This document shows, piece by piece, positions 44,663 to 54,822 of a DNA stretch of 64,000 nt (position 1 is its first letter; each line of letters begins with the position of its first letter). The stretch comes from Microvirga splendida (GTDB taxonomy: Bacteria; Pseudomonadota; Alphaproteobacteria; Rhizobiales; Beijerinckiaceae), in contig NZ_JAELXT010000015.1 of assembly GCF_016427565.1 (NCBI RefSeq), forward strand, positions 1 to 64,000, in the 5' to 3' direction. The notes beneath the pieces were generated by a model, which saw nothing but the letters and a program-made list of their open reading frames with translations, ran no database searches and was not told the DNA's origin. The position numbers were made by a program, and so were the translations under genes.

Positions 44663-45145
44663 ATGACGAAGCCAGCAGAGCGCTCGGCCGCTCGCCTCGC
44701 TGCCGTCCAGGCCCTCTACCAGATGGACATCTCCGGCAAGACCGTCATCGACGCGCTCGCCGAGTTCGAGGCCTTCTGGATCGGCCGCGAGGTCGAAGGC
44801 ATCGAGTTCAAGCCGTCGGACAACACCTTCTTCCGCGACATCCTTTCCGGCGTGGTCAAGAACCAGCGCGACATCGACGTGAGGATCGACAACGCTCTCG
44901 CCACCGACTGGCCCCTCAAGCGCATCGAGGCGGTGCTGCGCGCCATCCTGCGCGCCGGCGGCTACGAGCTGATGTTCCGCAAGGACGTGCCGGCCCGCGT
45001 GGTCATCACCGAATATGTGGACGTGACCCACGGCTTCTACGGCGACGATGAGCCGGGTCTGGTGAATGCCGTGCTCGACAAGGTCGCCCGCGAGGTGCGC
45101 CCCGGCGAGCTGGAGAAGAAGGCCGCCGGCCAGGGCGGACGGTAA
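44663..45145 (+). CDS. nusB: Transcription antitermination factor NusB
   Basis: NusB pairs with ribosomal protein S10 on boxA RNA for rRNA antitermination. 160 residues. SAARLAAVQALYQMDISG starts the helical domain, and VLRAILRAGGYELMFRKDVPARVVITEYVDVTHGFYG (in parts) is diagnostic. The start at 44663 follows the ribH stop by four bases; an upstream in-frame ATG inside ribH is rejected. ribH-nusB-thiL is a widespread order. Confidence 0.97.
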   Translation: MTKPAERSAARLAAVQALYQMDISGKTVIDALAEFEAFWIGREVEGIEFKPSDNTFFRDILSGVVKNQRDIDVRIDNALATDWPLKRIEAVLRAILRAGGYELMFRKDVPARVVITEYVDVTHGFYGDDEPGLVNAVLDKVAREVRPGELEKKAAGQGGR

Positions 45146-45170
45146 CGCGAACGGGCGAGGGTGGCCGGCC

Positions 45171-46160
45171 ATGAGCGCGAGCGAACGCCCAGGCGAGGAC
45201 AGCCTCATCGCCCGATTCTTCGCTCCCATCGCCGGCGATGGGGCTCTCGGCCTCAAGGATGACGCGGCTTTTCTGACGCCGAAGCCCGGCCACGATCTCG
45301 TCCTCACCGCGGACGCCCTGGTGGAGCGGGTCCACTTCCTGCCCGAGGACGCTCCCGGCTCCATCGCCCGCAAGGCGCTTGCCGTGAACGTGTCGGACCT
45401 CGCCGCCAAAGGGGCCGACCCAGCCGGCTTCCTCCTGAGCCTCGCTCTTCCCGACGGCTGGACCGAAGCCTGGCTCGCCGATTTTGCCGCCGGTCTCGGC
45501 GAAGCCTCGCGGGACTTCTCCTGCCCGCTCCTCGGCGGCGATACCGTGAAGGCGAGGGGACCCCTGACCCTCTCCGTCACCGCCGTCGGCCAGGTGCCGA
45601 CCGGCCGCATGGTCCGGCGCACCACGGCCAAAGCCGGCGATCTCATCTGCGTCACCGGCACCATCGGCGATGGGGCCCTAGGGCTGAAACTCCGCGCCGC
45701 CCCGGCCTGGAGCCAGGGCCTCTCGCCAGACGAGAAGGCCCATCTCGCCGACCGCTATCTCCACCCCCAGCCCCGCCACCGGCTCGCCGCCGCCCTGCGC
45801 GAACACGCAGGCGCCGCCATGGACGTCTCGGACGGGCTCGCAGGCGACCTCGCCAAGATGATGCGGGCCAGCGGCGTCTCGGCGGTGATCGACACGGACC
45901 GGGTGCCGCTCTCGCCGGCCGCCGCCAAAGCCGTCCAGGCGTCCCCGGACCTGCTGGACCTGGTCCTCACCGGGGGCGACGACTACGAGATTCTCTGCAC
46001 CTTGGCGGAAAAGGACCTCGACAGATTCCGCCAGGAGGCCGATAGGGTGGGCATCCCCCTGTCCGTCATCGGCCGAGTCGTCTCAGGGCATGATCGGCCG
46101 GTCTTTCGGATGAACGGTCTCGAAAGACGCTACGATGTCGGCTCCTACCAGCATTTCTGA
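45171..46160 (+). CDS. thiL: Thiamine-monophosphate kinase
   Basis: ThiL phosphorylates thiamine monophosphate to the active diphosphate. 329 residues, AIR-synthase fold. EDSLIARFFAPIAG, LKDDAAFLT, a metal-binding NVSDLAAKGADP, GGDTVKARGPLTLSVTAVG (in parts), AMDVSDGLAGDL and TGGDDYEILC are all present. The ATG at 45171 is the first after the nusB stop that fits the family; in-frame starts inside nusB are rejected. The last 26 bases overlap the following MFS gene. Confidence 0.96.
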   Translation: MSASERPGEDSLIARFFAPIAGDGALGLKDDAAFLTPKPGHDLVLTADALVERVHFLPEDAPGSIARKALAVNVSDLAAKGADPAGFLLSLALPDGWTEAWLADFAAGLGEASRDFSCPLLGGDTVKARGPLTLSVTAVGQVPTGRMVRRTTAKAGDLICVTGTIGDGALGLKLRAAPAWSQGLSPDEKAHLADRYLHPQPRHRLAAALREHAGAAMDVSDGLAGDLAKMMRASGVSAVIDTDRVPLSPAAAKAVQASPDLLDLVLTGGDDYEILCTLAEKDLDRFRQEADRVGIPLSVIGRVVSGHDRPVFRMNGLERRYDVGSYQHF

Positions 46161-47367
46161 CACCTCCTACCAGGCGCCTTCCAGCGACGGCATCGCCAAG
46201 CACAACGCGGTCGTGCTCGCCGTCGCCATGGCGCTGGGCGGGTCGAGCCCGGCCATCGTGGTCTCCCTCGGCGGCCTCGTGGGCCAGTCTCTCGCCTCCA
46301 ACAAGGAACTGGCGACCCTTCCCGTGAGCCTGCTCAATCTCGGGCTTGCGATCGGCACCATCCCGGCCGCCATGCTGATGCGCAAGGCCGGCCGCCGCAT
46401 CGGCTACGTGGTCGGCGCGGGGATCGGCCTTGCCGGCGGCTGCCTCGCGGCCTTCGGCATCGCCTCCTACAGCTTTCTGCTCTTCTGCCTCGGCACCCTG
46501 ATCATCGGCAGCTACGGCTCCTTCAACCAGAGCTATCGCTTCGCCGCCACGGACGCGGCCTCCGAAGCCTTCAAGCCGAGGGCTATCTCCTGGGTCATGA
46601 CCGGCGGGCTGGTGGCCGGCGTGGTCGGGCCCCAGACCGTCATCTGGACCCGGGACGCCGTGGAGGCCGCCCCGTTCGCCGGTGCCTTCCTGGGACAGGC
46701 CGCGCTGGCCTTCCTCTCGATGATCGTGGTGTGGTTCATGCGGCCGGCACCGGTGAGCGTCGCCTCCACGAAGGCAGGTGGTGGCAGGCCGCTGCTTGAA
46801 ATCGTGCGGCAGCCCCGGTTCATCGTCGCCGCCGTCACTGGTCTGGTGTCGTACAGCCTCATGACCTTCATGATGACGGCGGCCCCGCTGGCGATGATCG
46901 GCTGCGGCCACTCGGTCGGCGCTGCGGCGCTCGGCATCCAGTGGCATATCCTGGCCATGTTCGGCCCGAGCTTCTTCACCGGCCGCCTGATCTCCCGCTA
47001 CGGCAAGGGGGCGGTCACGGCCGTGGGGCTGGTGCTGATCGCGATTTCCGCCGTCATCGGGCTGTCGGGCATCACCGTCGCCCATTTCTGGATCACGCTG
47101 ATTCTGCTCGGCCTCGGCTGGAACTTCGGCTTCATCGGAGCCACCGCCCTCGTGACCGACTGCTACCGGCCCGAGGAGCGCGCCAAGGTGCAGGCCGCCA
47201 ACGACTTCCTGATCTTCGGCTCGGTCGCCGTAGCCTCGTTCTCCTCCGGCAAGCTTCTGAGCGCCGGCGGCTGGGAAAGCGTGAACTGGCTGGTCTTCCC
47301 GCCCGTGGTCATCGCCCTAGCTCTCCTGGCCTGGCAGCAGAGGGCCAAGCTGCTCGCACCCGCTTAA
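46135..47367 (+). CDS. MFS transporter
   Basis: A 410-residue major facilitator permease with twelve predicted membrane segments. The loop between segments 2 and 3 reads MRKAGRRIGYVVG, matching the MFS A-like motif, and the equivalent in the second half is ISRYGKGAVTAVG. Substrate cannot be inferred. The ATG lies 26 bases inside the thiL end, so it is cotranscribed with the nusB-thiL group; a link to thiamine or riboflavin metabolism is possible from position only. Confidence 0.9.
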   Translation: MSAPTSISDTSYQAPSSDGIAKHNAVVLAVAMALGGSSPAIVVSLGGLVGQSLASNKELATLPVSLLNLGLAIGTIPAAMLMRKAGRRIGYVVGAGIGLAGGCLAAFGIASYSFLLFCLGTLIIGSYGSFNQSYRFAATDAASEAFKPRAISWVMTGGLVAGVVGPQTVIWTRDAVEAAPFAGAFLGQAALAFLSMIVVWFMRPAPVSVASTKAGGGRPLLEIVRQPRFIVAAVTGLVSYSLMTFMMTAAPLAMIGCGHSVGAAALGIQWHILAMFGPSFFTGRLISRYGKGAVTAVGLVLIAISAVIGLSGITVAHFWITLILLGLGWNFGFIGATALVTDCYRPEERAKVQAANDFLIFGSVAVASFSSGKLLSAGGWESVNWLVFPPVVIALALLAWQQRAKLLAPA

Positions 47368-47454
47368 AGTATAAAAGTCTTCCTGTGGGTTCTGCCTGCA
47401 GGATTGTTGCGAACTGCCTAGTTTTTTGCCACCAAATATAAAGTTCGCTGGGGG

Positions 47455-47507
47455 TAGGGGCCGCTCAAGGCCAGAAAACGAGCCTTGAGGAGCGGCTTTC
47501 TGCTTTC
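47455..47507 (+). promoter_or_regulatory. Stem-loop in the gap before hppA
   Basis: GCCGCTCAAGGC pairs with GCCTTGAG and GAGCGGC, giving an 8-bp core stem extendable by a second GCCGCTC/GAGCGGC pairing that shares three bases with the core. TTTCTGCTTT follows. It could be a weak terminator for the MFS transcript or a leader structure of hppA. The 105 bases before it include TATAAAG at about 47438, a possible promoter element. Confidence 0.5.
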
Positions 47508-47523
47508 CCATAACAAGGATGGC

Positions 47524-49650
47524 ATGATGGCACTCACCCTAATTATCTTGGGCGGGCTTCTCTCGATCGTGTATGGCTTCTGGGCCATCAGCGACGTGAT
47601 GAAGCGGGACGCCGGTTCTCAGCGCATGCAGGAAATCGCCGGGGCGATTGCCGAAGGCGCGAAAGCCTATCTCCGCCGGCAATACGTCACCATCGCCATC
47701 GTCGGCGTCGTGCTGTTCGCCGTGATTGCCTATTTCCTCGGCATCCGGGTCGCCATCGGCTTCGCCATCGGGGCCATTCTCTCGGGCGTCGCCGGCTTCA
47801 TCGGCATGAACGTCTCCGTCCGGGCTAACGTCCGCACCGCCCAAGCGGCCACCCAATCCCTTGGGGGCGGCCTCGATGTGGCCTTCAAGGCCGGTGCCGT
47901 CACGGGCATGCTGGTCGCCGGCCTCGCGCTCCTCGGTGTGGCCCTCTACTACGGCTACCTCACCCGGATCGACGGTCTCGTATCTTCCGACCGTGTGGTC
48001 ATCGACAGCCTCGTGGCCCTCGGGTTCGGTGCGTCCCTCATCTCCATCTTCGCCCGTCTCGGCGGCGGCATCTTCACCAAGGGCGCCGACGTGGGCGGCG
48101 ATCTCGTGGGCAAGGTCGAAGCCGGCATCCCGGAGGACGACCCGCGCAACCCGGCGACCATCGCCGACAACGTGGGTGACAATGTCGGCGACTGCGCGGG
48201 CATGGCCGCCGACCTGTTCGAGACCTATGCGGTGACCGTGGTGGCTACCATGGTTCTGGCAGCGATCTTCTTTGCCGGTCAGGCGAATCTCGACACCATG
48301 CTGATGTACCCGCTCGCCATTGGCGCGGCCTGCATCGTCACCTCGATCATCGGCACGTTCTTCGTCAAGCTCGGTCAGAACGAGTCCATCATGGGCGCGC
48401 TCTACAAGGGATTGATCGTGACCGGAGTTCTGTCCGCCATCGCCATCGGCCTCGTGACCTGGCAGATGATCGGCTTCGAACTCATCGCGGGAGCGGAGTT
48501 CACCGGTCTGAACCTGTTCTGGTGCGCCCTCATCGGTCTTGCCGTGACGGCTCTCATCGTGGTCATCACCGAGTACTATACCGGCGTCGGCTTCCGCCCC
48601 GTGCGGTCCATCGCCCAGTCCTCGGTCACCGGCCACGGCACGAACGTGATCCAGGGCCTCGCGGTTTCGCTGGAATCGACCGCGCTGCCGACCATCGTCA
48701 TCATCGCGGGCATCGTCGTGGCCTTCAAGCTGGCGGGTCTGTTCGGCATTGCCATCGCCGTGACGGCCATGCTGGGCGTCGCGGGCATGATCGTGGCTCT
48801 CGACGCTTTCGGTCCGGTGACGGACAACGCAGGCGGCATTGCCGAAATGGCAGGCCTGCCGAAGGAGGTCCGCAAGTCCACGGACGCCCTGGATGCGGTC
48901 GGCAACACCACGAAGGCGGTGACGAAGGGTTACGCCATTGGCTCCGCGGGCCTGGGCGCCCTGGTGCTCTTTGCGGCCTACACCTCGGATCTGAACTACT
49001 TCACCCAGAACGCGGCGCAGTACCCGTACTTCCAGGGCGTGGTGCCGAACTTCTCCCTCACCAACCCCTATGTGGTGGTGGGACTCCTGTTCGGCGGCCT
49101 CATCCCGTTCCTCTTCGGTGGCATCGCCATGACGGCGGTGGGCCGGGCGGCCGGTTCCGTGGTCGAAGAAGTACGGCGCCAGTTCCGCGAGCGGCCGGGC
49201 ATCATGGCCGGCACGGACCGTCCCGATTACGGGCGCGCCGTCGACATGCTGACCAGGGCGGCGATCAAGGAAATGATCGTGCCGTCGCTCCTGCCGGTGC
49301 TGGCACCCATCGTGACCTACTTCGTGGTCTACTGGGTGGCGGGCAAGTCCGAGGCCTTCTCGGCCGTGGGCGCCATGCTGCTGGGCGTGATCGTGACGGG
49401 CCTGTTCGTCGCCATCTCGATGACCTCGGGCGGCGGCGCCTGGGACAATGCCAAGAAGTCCTTCGAGGATGGGTTCACGGACGCCTCCGGCACCACCCAC
49501 CACAAGGGCTCGGAAGCCCACAAGGCTTCCGTGACCGGCGATACCGTCGGCGACCCCTACAAGGACACGGCAGGCCCTGCCGTGAACCCGGCGATCAAGA
49601 TCACCAACATCATCGCCTTGCTTCTCCTTGCCATCCTGGCCCATTCGTAG
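47524..49650 (+). CDS. hppA: Membrane-bound proton-translocating pyrophosphatase
   Basis: Couples pyrophosphate hydrolysis to ion export across the inner membrane. 708 residues, about 16 membrane segments. The substrate-binding signature [38 protein letters not shown] (in parts) is intact. The sequence [14 protein letters not shown] places lysine where potassium-dependent enzymes carry alanine, so I predict the potassium-independent H+-pumping type. The start is 47524 or 47527 (adjacent ATGs); AAGGA lies four or seven bases upstream. An upstream in-frame start at 47485 lies in the stem-loop and is unlikely. A strong terminator follows. Confidence 0.97.
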   Translation: MMALTLIILGGLLSIVYGFWAISDVMKRDAGSQRMQEIAGAIAEGAKAYLRRQYVTIAIVGVVLFAVIAYFLGIRVAIGFAIGAILSGVAGFIGMNVSVRANVRTAQAATQSLGGGLDVAFKAGAVTGMLVAGLALLGVALYYGYLTRIDGLVSSDRVVIDSLVALGFGASLISIFARLGGGIFTKGADVGGDLVGKVEAGIPEDDPRNPATIADNVGDNVGDCAGMAADLFETYAVTVVATMVLAAIFFAGQANLDTMLMYPLAIGAACIVTSIIGTFFVKLGQNESIMGALYKGLIVTGVLSAIAIGLVTWQMIGFELIAGAEFTGLNLFWCALIGLAVTALIVVITEYYTGVGFRPVRSIAQSSVTGHGTNVIQGLAVSLESTALPTIVIIAGIVVAFKLAGLFGIAIAVTAMLGVAGMIVALDAFGPVTDNAGGIAEMAGLPKEVRKSTDALDAVGNTTKAVTKGYAIGSAGLGALVLFAAYTSDLNYFTQNAAQYPYFQGVVPNFSLTNPYVVVGLLFGGLIPFLFGGIAMTAVGRAAGSVVEEVRRQFRERPGIMAGTDRPDYGRAVDMLTRAAIKEMIVPSLLPVLAPIVTYFVVYWVAGKSEAFSAVGAMLLGVIVTGLFVAISMTSGGGAWDNAKKSFEDGFTDASGTTHHKGSEAHKASVTGDTVGDPYKDTAGPAVNPAIKITNIIALLLLAILAHS

Positions 49651-49671
49651 GAACGGGAGGCCTGAGGGCAC

Positions 49672-49702
49672 AAAAACCCGCGGTGAAAGCCGCGGGTTTT
49701 TT
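49672..49702 (+). terminator. Rho-independent terminator after hppA
   Basis: CCCGCGG and CCGCGGG stem on a TGAAAG loop, flanked by AAAAA and TTTTTT. It is 21 bases past the hppA stop. The A-run makes it usable in both directions, and the convergent bamE ends 66 bases further on. Confidence 0.95.
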
Positions 49703-49768
49703 CATGTGCTGATCCATATGAAAATGGCCGGGACGAGCCCGGCCATTGAGGTTTCCAGCGGCTCCGGC

Positions 49769-50224
49769 TCAGGTCCCGAACGGGTTGAAGCTGTTCACGC
49801 CGCGGAAGATCTGCCCGAGGAAGCTCGACTCCTCGCCGCCTGCAGGGGTGGTGCGGCTGATGAAGTCGAAGACCCGGCCATCCTGCAGGCCGTAAAGGGC
49901 GATGCGCTCGACGCGGAGGTTGTTGTCGAAATAGACCGCCGTCACCTGCTGGTCGACCACCTGCTCGCCCATGAACTGAAGATTGCGGCGGGACTTCTGG
50001 CTGATGTAGTACCAGTTCCGGTTGCCGACGGTGGAGACCGTGGAGGGGGTTCCAAGGGTCTGCAGAACCTGCTCGGCACTCATTCCCTTCTTCACCTGCG
50101 AGATGGCACGCTCGTCCACGACGTAGCCGCGCTGAAACTCCTCGCCCATTGTGCAGGCGGCGACGGACGAAGCGAGAAAGGTTGCTGTAGCCAGGCGCAC
50201 CAAAAGAGGATGATATCGACGCAT
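49769..50224 (-). CDS. bamE: Outer-membrane protein assembly factor BamE
   Basis: A small outer-membrane lipoprotein of the BAM complex. 151 residues. The signal peptide ends in a lipobox SVAAC with C24 as the lipidated residue. The BamE/SmpA domain covers about residues 38-125: ISQVKKGMSAEQVLQTLGTPST, then NRNWYYISQ and VTAVYFDNNLRVERIALYGL (in parts). Divergent from the CBP3-like gene; the 102-base gap holds both promoters. Confidence 0.93.
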   Translation of the reverse strand: MRRYHPLLVRLATATFLASSVAACTMGEEFQRGYVVDERAISQVKKGMSAEQVLQTLGTPSTVSTVGNRNWYYISQKSRRNLQFMGEQVVDQQVTAVYFDNNLRVERIALYGLQDGRVFDFISRTTPAGGEESSFLGQIFRGVNSFNPFGT

Positions 50225-50326
50225 CGTACGGTTCTTCCAGAAATGCGGCGCGGATAAGCTTGCGCCTATGGACGCTGATGGCGTAACCCGAGGTTACGAT
50301 TTTGACAAGCTTGGAAGGCCACGGCT

Positions 50327-50857
50327 GTGATCTTCAGTCTCTTCCGCAAGGATCCCCGGCGCACGCTCATCGCAGCTCTCTACAAGAGAGTCGCGACGGC
50401 TTCGCGCGAGCCTGGGCTCTATGCGTCACTCGGGATCCCGGACACCCTGGAAGGGCGGTTCGAGGCCCTGTCGCTGCACATGGTCCTGGCGCTCCGCGCC
50501 CTGCGCGGGTTGCCGCCGCCAGCCGACGAGGTGGCCAAGGACCTGACCGACGCGTTCTTCCGGGATATGGACGCCTCCTTGAGGGAAATGGGCACCGGCG
50601 ACACCGTCGTTCCGAAGCGGATGAAGAAGATCGCCGAATCCTTCTACGGGCGTGCCCATGCCTACGATGGGCCTCTCAACGAGGCCGACGAGGCGGGGCT
50701 CGCACTGGCCCTTGGCCGTAATGCCTATGGCAGCGAGGCACCGGCTAACCCCCTTGCGCGTTATGCCCTGGCGGCCGACCAGGGATTCAAGACAGTCAGC
50801 CTCGAGGCGCTCCTGGAGACGGGACCGGTCTTCCCCAAGCCCGAAGCCTTCGCATAA
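50327..50857 (+). CDS. Ubiquinol-cytochrome c chaperone (CBP3/UQCC1-like)
   Basis: A 176-residue soluble protein of the CBP3 family, whose mitochondrial members help assemble cytochrome b of complex III. Visible family features are ALYKRVATASREPGLYASLGIPDTLEGRFEALSLHMVL (in parts), FFRDMDASLREMGTGD and VPKRMKKIAESFYGRAHAYD. It starts at GTG 50327 with GGAAGG eight bases upstream. Twelve bases separate it from the DUF177 gene, so the two are cotranscribed, the usual alphaproteobacterial order. Confidence 0.9.
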   Translation: MIFSLFRKDPRRTLIAALYKRVATASREPGLYASLGIPDTLEGRFEALSLHMVLALRALRGLPPPADEVAKDLTDAFFRDMDASLREMGTGDTVVPKRMKKIAESFYGRAHAYDGPLNEADEAGLALALGRNAYGSEAPANPLARYALAADQGFKTVSLEALLETGPVFPKPEAFA

Positions 50858-50869
50858 GGAGGGAATGTG

Positions 50870-51385
50870 ATGACACCTGAAACCGTGGGGCCATTGTCGC
50901 GGCTCGTCGATGTCATGAGGATCCCTCCGCGCGGGCAGGACGTGCATGTGGAAGCCACGGCCGAAGAATGCGCCGCATTGGCCCGGGATTTCGGGCTTCC
51001 CGGGATCCAGGCGCTCAGCGGCGACTATCATTTGAAGGCATCGGCCAAGGGCATTCACGTGACGGGAGTCGTGAAGGCGTCGATCACCCAGATCTGCGTC
51101 TCGACCCTCGATCCCTTCGATTCCACGGTCGAGGAAGAGGTTGAGGTGGATTTCGCCGAGTCGGCCGGTATGCCGGCCGAGCCGCCCACCGACATCAATG
51201 AGTATGAACCGCCGGACGAGATCGTGAACGGGCAGATCGACCTGGGTGCCCTCACGGCCGAGTTCCTGGCCCTCGGGCTCGACCCTTACCCCAGGAAGCC
51301 TGGCGTCGATTTCAACTACGAGGATCCTTCCGATGCGAAAGACTCGCCCTTTGCGGCGCTGAACAAGCTCAAGGAAGGCAAGTAG
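50870..51385 (+). CDS. DUF177 (YceD) family protein
   Basis: A 171-residue acidic protein of the DUF177/YceD group, which elsewhere is linked to 23S rRNA and precedes rpmF-plsX. Here plsX follows but rpmF is not between them. Features are a conserved core GDYHLKASAKGIHVTGVVKASITQICVSTLDPFD (in parts) and an acidic second half (EPPDEIVNGQIDLGALTAEFLALGLDPYPRKPG, in parts). Only one cysteine remains of the CxxC pairs found in some members. The ATG at 50870 is preferred over GTG 50867 because GGAGGG is then six bases away. Confidence 0.9.
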   Translation: MTPETVGPLSRLVDVMRIPPRGQDVHVEATAEECAALARDFGLPGIQALSGDYHLKASAKGIHVTGVVKASITQICVSTLDPFDSTVEEEVEVDFAESAGMPAEPPTDINEYEPPDEIVNGQIDLGALTAEFLALGLDPYPRKPGVDFNYEDPSDAKDSPFAALNKLKEGK

Positions 51386-51525
51386 AGGCCCGCCGGCGAT
51401 CATATCGGGGCTCCTCACAGGCTTTTTCGGGCCTGCCCAACGAGCGCAGAATTCAGTTGCGGAGCCCCCGCAAACCGCTATTTTCCGCCCCCTGTTGAAT
51501 GACTTACAAGAAAGAACAACCGTTC

Positions 51526-52560
51526 ATGCCGAAGCCGGTGCGTATTTCGCTTGATGCGATGGGGGGCGATCACGGTCCATCCGTTGTGATCCCAGGCGCT
51601 GCCTTGGCCTTGGAGCGCCACCCCGACCTGCGCTTCCTGATGTTCGGCAACGAGACGGTGATCGCGCCTCTCCTGGACTCCCACCCCAAGCTGAAAGCAG
51701 CAACGGAGCTGCGCCATACCGAAATGGCGATCTCCATGGATGAGAAGCCCAGCCAGGCCATCCGGATGGGGCGCGGCAAGTCCTCCATGTGGCGCGCCGT
51801 GCAGGCGGTCCGGGATGGGGAGGCGGATGCCGCCGTCTCTGCCGGCAACACCGGAGCCCTCATGGCCACCGCCAAGGTCTGCCTGAAGACCATGGCGCAT
51901 ATCGAGCGCCCGGCCATCGCCGCCATGTGGCCGACGATGCGGGGCGAGAGCATCGTGCTCGATGTCGGCGCGACCATCGGCGCCGATGCCGGGCATCTGG
52001 TCGACATGGCCATCATGGGCGCAGCCATGGCCCGGATCGTCTTCGATCTGGAGCGACCCACGGTCGGACTTCTCAATGTCGGCACGGAGGAGATCAAGGG
52101 AATCGAGGCGGTCAAAGAGGCCGGTCGGATTCTCAAGGAGACGAACCTCCCGAACCTGGACTATCGCGGCTTCGTCGAAGGGGACGACATCGGCAAGGGC
52201 ACCGTCGATGTGGTCGTGACGGAGGGCTTCACGGGCAACATCGCCCTGAAGACCGCCGAGGGCACCGCCAAGCAGATCGGCCAATATCTGCGCTCGGCCA
52301 TGAGCCGGACCCTGATGGCCAAGATCGGCTACCTCTTCGCGAAACAGGCTTTTAACGCTCTCCGGGACAAGATGGACCCCCGCAAGGTCAATGGCGGCGT
52401 TTTCCTGGGTCTCGAAGGGGTTGTGGTGAAAAGCCACGGCGGAACCGACGATCTGGGCTTCGCCAGCGCCATCGATGTCGCCTATGACATGGCGCACTTC
52501 GAACTGATGAACACAATCCGGAGCATGCTCGATCATGATCCGGTCGGGCAGACTGCTTAG
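51526..52560 (+). CDS. plsX: Phosphate acyltransferase PlsX
   Basis: PlsX makes acyl-phosphate from acyl-ACP, the first step of phospholipid synthesis through PlsY. About 344 residues. [49 protein letters not shown] (in parts), [27 protein letters not shown] (in parts) and GVVVKSHGG are family signatures. The start is uncertain: ATG 51526 gives the common [14 protein letters not shown] beginning, while ATG 51499 would add nine residues. fabH follows 92 bases downstream. Confidence 0.96.
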   Translation: MPKPVRISLDAMGGDHGPSVVIPGAALALERHPDLRFLMFGNETVIAPLLDSHPKLKAATELRHTEMAISMDEKPSQAIRMGRGKSSMWRAVQAVRDGEADAAVSAGNTGALMATAKVCLKTMAHIERPAIAAMWPTMRGESIVLDVGATIGADAGHLVDMAIMGAAMARIVFDLERPTVGLLNVGTEEIKGIEAVKEAGRILKETNLPNLDYRGFVEGDDIGKGTVDVVVTEGFTGNIALKTAEGTAKQIGQYLRSAMSRTLMAKIGYLFAKQAFNALRDKMDPRKVNGGVFLGLEGVVVKSHGGTDDLGFASAIDVAYDMAHFELMNTIRSMLDHDPVGQTA

Positions 52561-52652
52561 AGCATGTAAATGCTCATAACTTTTTGGAATAGCATGGTCT
52601 TTTCGGGCAACCGGTTCTCACTTGTCCGGATCATGCTGTAGGAAGGCGCATC

Positions 52653-53630
52653 TTGAAACGCACCCGTTCCATCGTACGCGGCGTCGGCTCCTATCTGCCG
52701 AGGCGCAAGCTGACGAACCAGGATCTCGAGAAGCTGGTCGATACCTCGCACGACTGGATCGTGCAGCGCACCGGCATTGAAGCACGGCACATCGCCGAAG
52801 ACGACGAGACCACCTCGGTCCTCGGGATCAAGGCGGCCGAGGCGGCTCTGGCGGATGCCGGGCTGACGGCCAACGACATCGATCTGGTCATCTGCGCCAC
52901 CTCGACGCCCGACTACACCTTCCCGTCGACCGCAACCATGATCCAGACCGGCATCGGCATGACCCATGGCGCCGCCTTCGATCTGCAGGCGGTGTGCACA
53001 GGCTTCGTCTATGCCGTCTCGACCGCGGACAAGTTCCTGCAATCGGGTTCGCACAAACGTGCCCTGGTGATTGGAGCTGAGACCTTCTCGCGGATTCTCG
53101 ACTGGAACGACCGCACCACCTGCGTGCTCTTCGGCGACGGCGCGGGTGCTCTCGTGCTCGAGGCCCAGGAAGCGGAGGGCACCTCCGCCGACAGAGGAGT
53201 ACTCACGTCCCATCTCCGTTCCGACGGGCGTTACCGGGACAAGCTCTACGTGGATGGCGGCCCGGGCTCCACGAAGACGACCGGCGTCCTGAAGATGGAA
53301 GGGCGCGAAGTCTTCAAATTTGCTGTCGGGATGGTAGCGGACGTGGTGCAGGACGCCTTCAAGGCGACCGGCACGAGCGCGGACGAACTGGACTGGTTCG
53401 TGCCCCACCAGGCCAACCGGCGCATCATCACGGCAGGCGCCGACAAGCTCGGGATTGCGCAGGAGAAGGTGGTCATTACCGTGAACAAGCACGGGAACAC
53501 CTCGGCCGCCTCCATCCCGCTGGCCCTGGACGCTGCCCGGAAGGACGGCCGGATCAAGGACGGGGACCTCGTGATGATCGAGGCCATCGGCGGTGGCTTC
53601 ACCTGGGGAAGCGCCTTGATCCGCTGGTAG
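52653..53630 (+). CDS. fabH: 3-oxoacyl-[acyl-carrier-protein] synthase III (KAS III)
   Basis: FabH starts fatty-acid synthesis by condensing acetyl-CoA with malonyl-ACP. 325 residues. The catalytic triad is C115 ([10 protein letters not shown]), H252 ([11 protein letters not shown]) and N282 (KHGNTSAAS). The start appears to be TTG at 52653, with AGGAAGG seven bases upstream and the conserved [14 protein letters not shown] immediately after. It lies in the plsX-fabH-ihfA-merR order typical of the class. Confidence 0.97.
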   Translation: MKRTRSIVRGVGSYLPRRKLTNQDLEKLVDTSHDWIVQRTGIEARHIAEDDETTSVLGIKAAEAALADAGLTANDIDLVICATSTPDYTFPSTATMIQTGIGMTHGAAFDLQAVCTGFVYAVSTADKFLQSGSHKRALVIGAETFSRILDWNDRTTCVLFGDGAGALVLEAQEAEGTSADRGVLTSHLRSDGRYRDKLYVDGGPGSTKTTGVLKMEGREVFKFAVGMVADVVQDAFKATGTSADELDWFVPHQANRRIITAGADKLGIAQEKVVITVNKHGNTSAASIPLALDAARKDGRIKDGDLVMIEAIGGGFTWGSALIRW

Positions 53631-53756
53631 GATCGAGGCAATTGAACTCTGGTGGTATCGGTCATTCGTACCTTGGCGGTTGACCGTAGGGAGCCATCTG
53701 CATAGCGTCGTCACACGGCGACAGGACCAACGAACTCAAGTGCGCTGGGGAGCTCA

Positions 53757-54068
53757 ATGGCTGGCAAAACGATAACGAGAGCGGATCTGAGCGAGGCGGT
53801 TTACCAGAAGGTAGGCCTGTCGCGGACGGAATCGGCGGAACTGGTGGAGCGGGTCCTGGCCGAGATCTGCGACTCCCTGGCTTCCGGGGAGACGGTCAAG
53901 CTGTCCTCCTTCGGCTCGTTCATCGTGCGCAGCAAGGGCGAGCGCGTCGGCCGCAATCCCAAAACCGGCGTCGAGGTTCCGATCGACCCCCGCCGGGTGA
54001 TGGTCTTCAAACCTTCGAATGTCTTGAAGGCGCACATCAACGGTGAGACCTTCGAAGGCGAGGATTGA
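53757..54068 (+). CDS. ihfA: Integration host factor subunit alpha
   Basis: A DNA-bending protein acting as a heterodimer with IhfB in replication, recombination and transcription. 103 residues. The HU/IHF fold is clear: [30 protein letters not shown] (in parts), [24 protein letters not shown] (in parts) and [17 protein letters not shown] with the minor-groove-inserting proline in the arm. GGGGAG lies four bases before the ATG. The MerR gene starts at or just after the stop. Confidence 0.97.
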   Translation: MAGKTITRADLSEAVYQKVGLSRTESAELVERVLAEICDSLASGETVKLSSFGSFIVRSKGERVGRNPKTGVEVPIDPRRVMVFKPSNVLKAHINGETFEGED

Positions 54069-54073
54069 TCCAC

Positions 54074-54589
54074 ATGACGAGCGGCGTCATGGACAAGAGC
54101 CCCGACGCATTCCGCACCATCAGCGAGGTCGCCGACGATCTCGACGTGCCTCAGCATGTGCTGCGCTTCTGGGAGACCCGGTTCAACCACATCAAGCCCC
54201 TCAAGCGCGGGGGCGGGCGCCGCTACTACCGGCCGGATGACGTCGAACTCCTCAAGGGAATCCGTCATCTCCTCTATGGAGAAGGCTATACGATTAAGGG
54301 GGTTCAGCGGATCCTGAAGGAGGAGGGGGTTCGCTTCGTCCAGGGGATCGGCCGGGGAGAGCAAACCTTGGCCGAGCTTCATCCCGAAGGCGATGTTGTT
54401 CATCTCGATGAGGATAGGTCGGCCCCCGGGAGTTCATCGCCGGAAGAGGGCGGTCTCGCCCTTGCCTCACCCCGCGAGCTGTCGCGGGAGGCGCTCCAAG
54501 AACTGCAAGGGGTTCTCCAGGAGCTTTACGAGTGCGACCGGGTACTGGCTTCGCTGAGGAGCTCCGGAGAGGTTGCGGTTGTGGAATAA
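54074..54589 (+). CDS. MerR family transcriptional regulator
   Basis: A 171-residue regulator that always follows ihfA in related genomes; its targets are not known to me. The winged helix-turn-helix lies at about residues 10-80: [25 protein letters not shown] (in parts), then [36 protein letters not shown] (in parts). The C-terminal half has an acidic low-complexity stretch and a helix ([21 protein letters not shown]). No metal-binding cysteine pair is present. The start could instead be TTG 54065, which has GAAGG six bases upstream and overlaps the ihfA stop. Confidence 0.9.
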   Translation: MTSGVMDKSPDAFRTISEVADDLDVPQHVLRFWETRFNHIKPLKRGGGRRYYRPDDVELLKGIRHLLYGEGYTIKGVQRILKEEGVRFVQGIGRGEQTLAELHPEGDVVHLDEDRSAPGSSSPEEGGLALASPRELSREALQELQGVLQELYECDRVLASLRSSGEVAVVE

Positions 54590-54745
54590 CCCTCATCGCG
54601 AAGACGGCCGTCATCCAGCCTTCTGTTCCGAGGTTCTCCCGTCGCAGAGCTTTTGACCCGATGAGACAAAATGAGCGCGTTGCACCCTTGACAGGGGAAT
54701 AGGGGGCTCTTAAACCGCACCCACACCGCCTCGGCGGTCCAATGC

Positions 54746-54822
54746 GCGGGCGTAGCTCAGTCGGTTAGAGTGCCGGCCTGTCACGCCGGAGGTCGCGGGT
54801 TCGAGCCCCGTCGCCCGCGCCA
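54746..54822 (+). tRNA. tRNA-Asp (anticodon GTC)
   Basis: A complete cloverleaf of 77 bases with CCA encoded. The acceptor stem is GCGGGCG/CGCCCGC. The D arm contains AGCTCAGTCGGTTAGAGT. The anticodon stem-loop GCCGGCCTGTCACGCCGG (in parts) places GTC in the loop. The T arm is GCGGGTTCGAGCCCCG. Discriminator base G. It stands alone between the MerR gene and the nuo operon. Confidence 0.98.

Noticed and set aside
47539..49671. A 710-codon minus-strand frame opposite hppA
   Set aside because: His/Asp/Glu/Arg-rich shadow of hppA with no ribosome site or domain.
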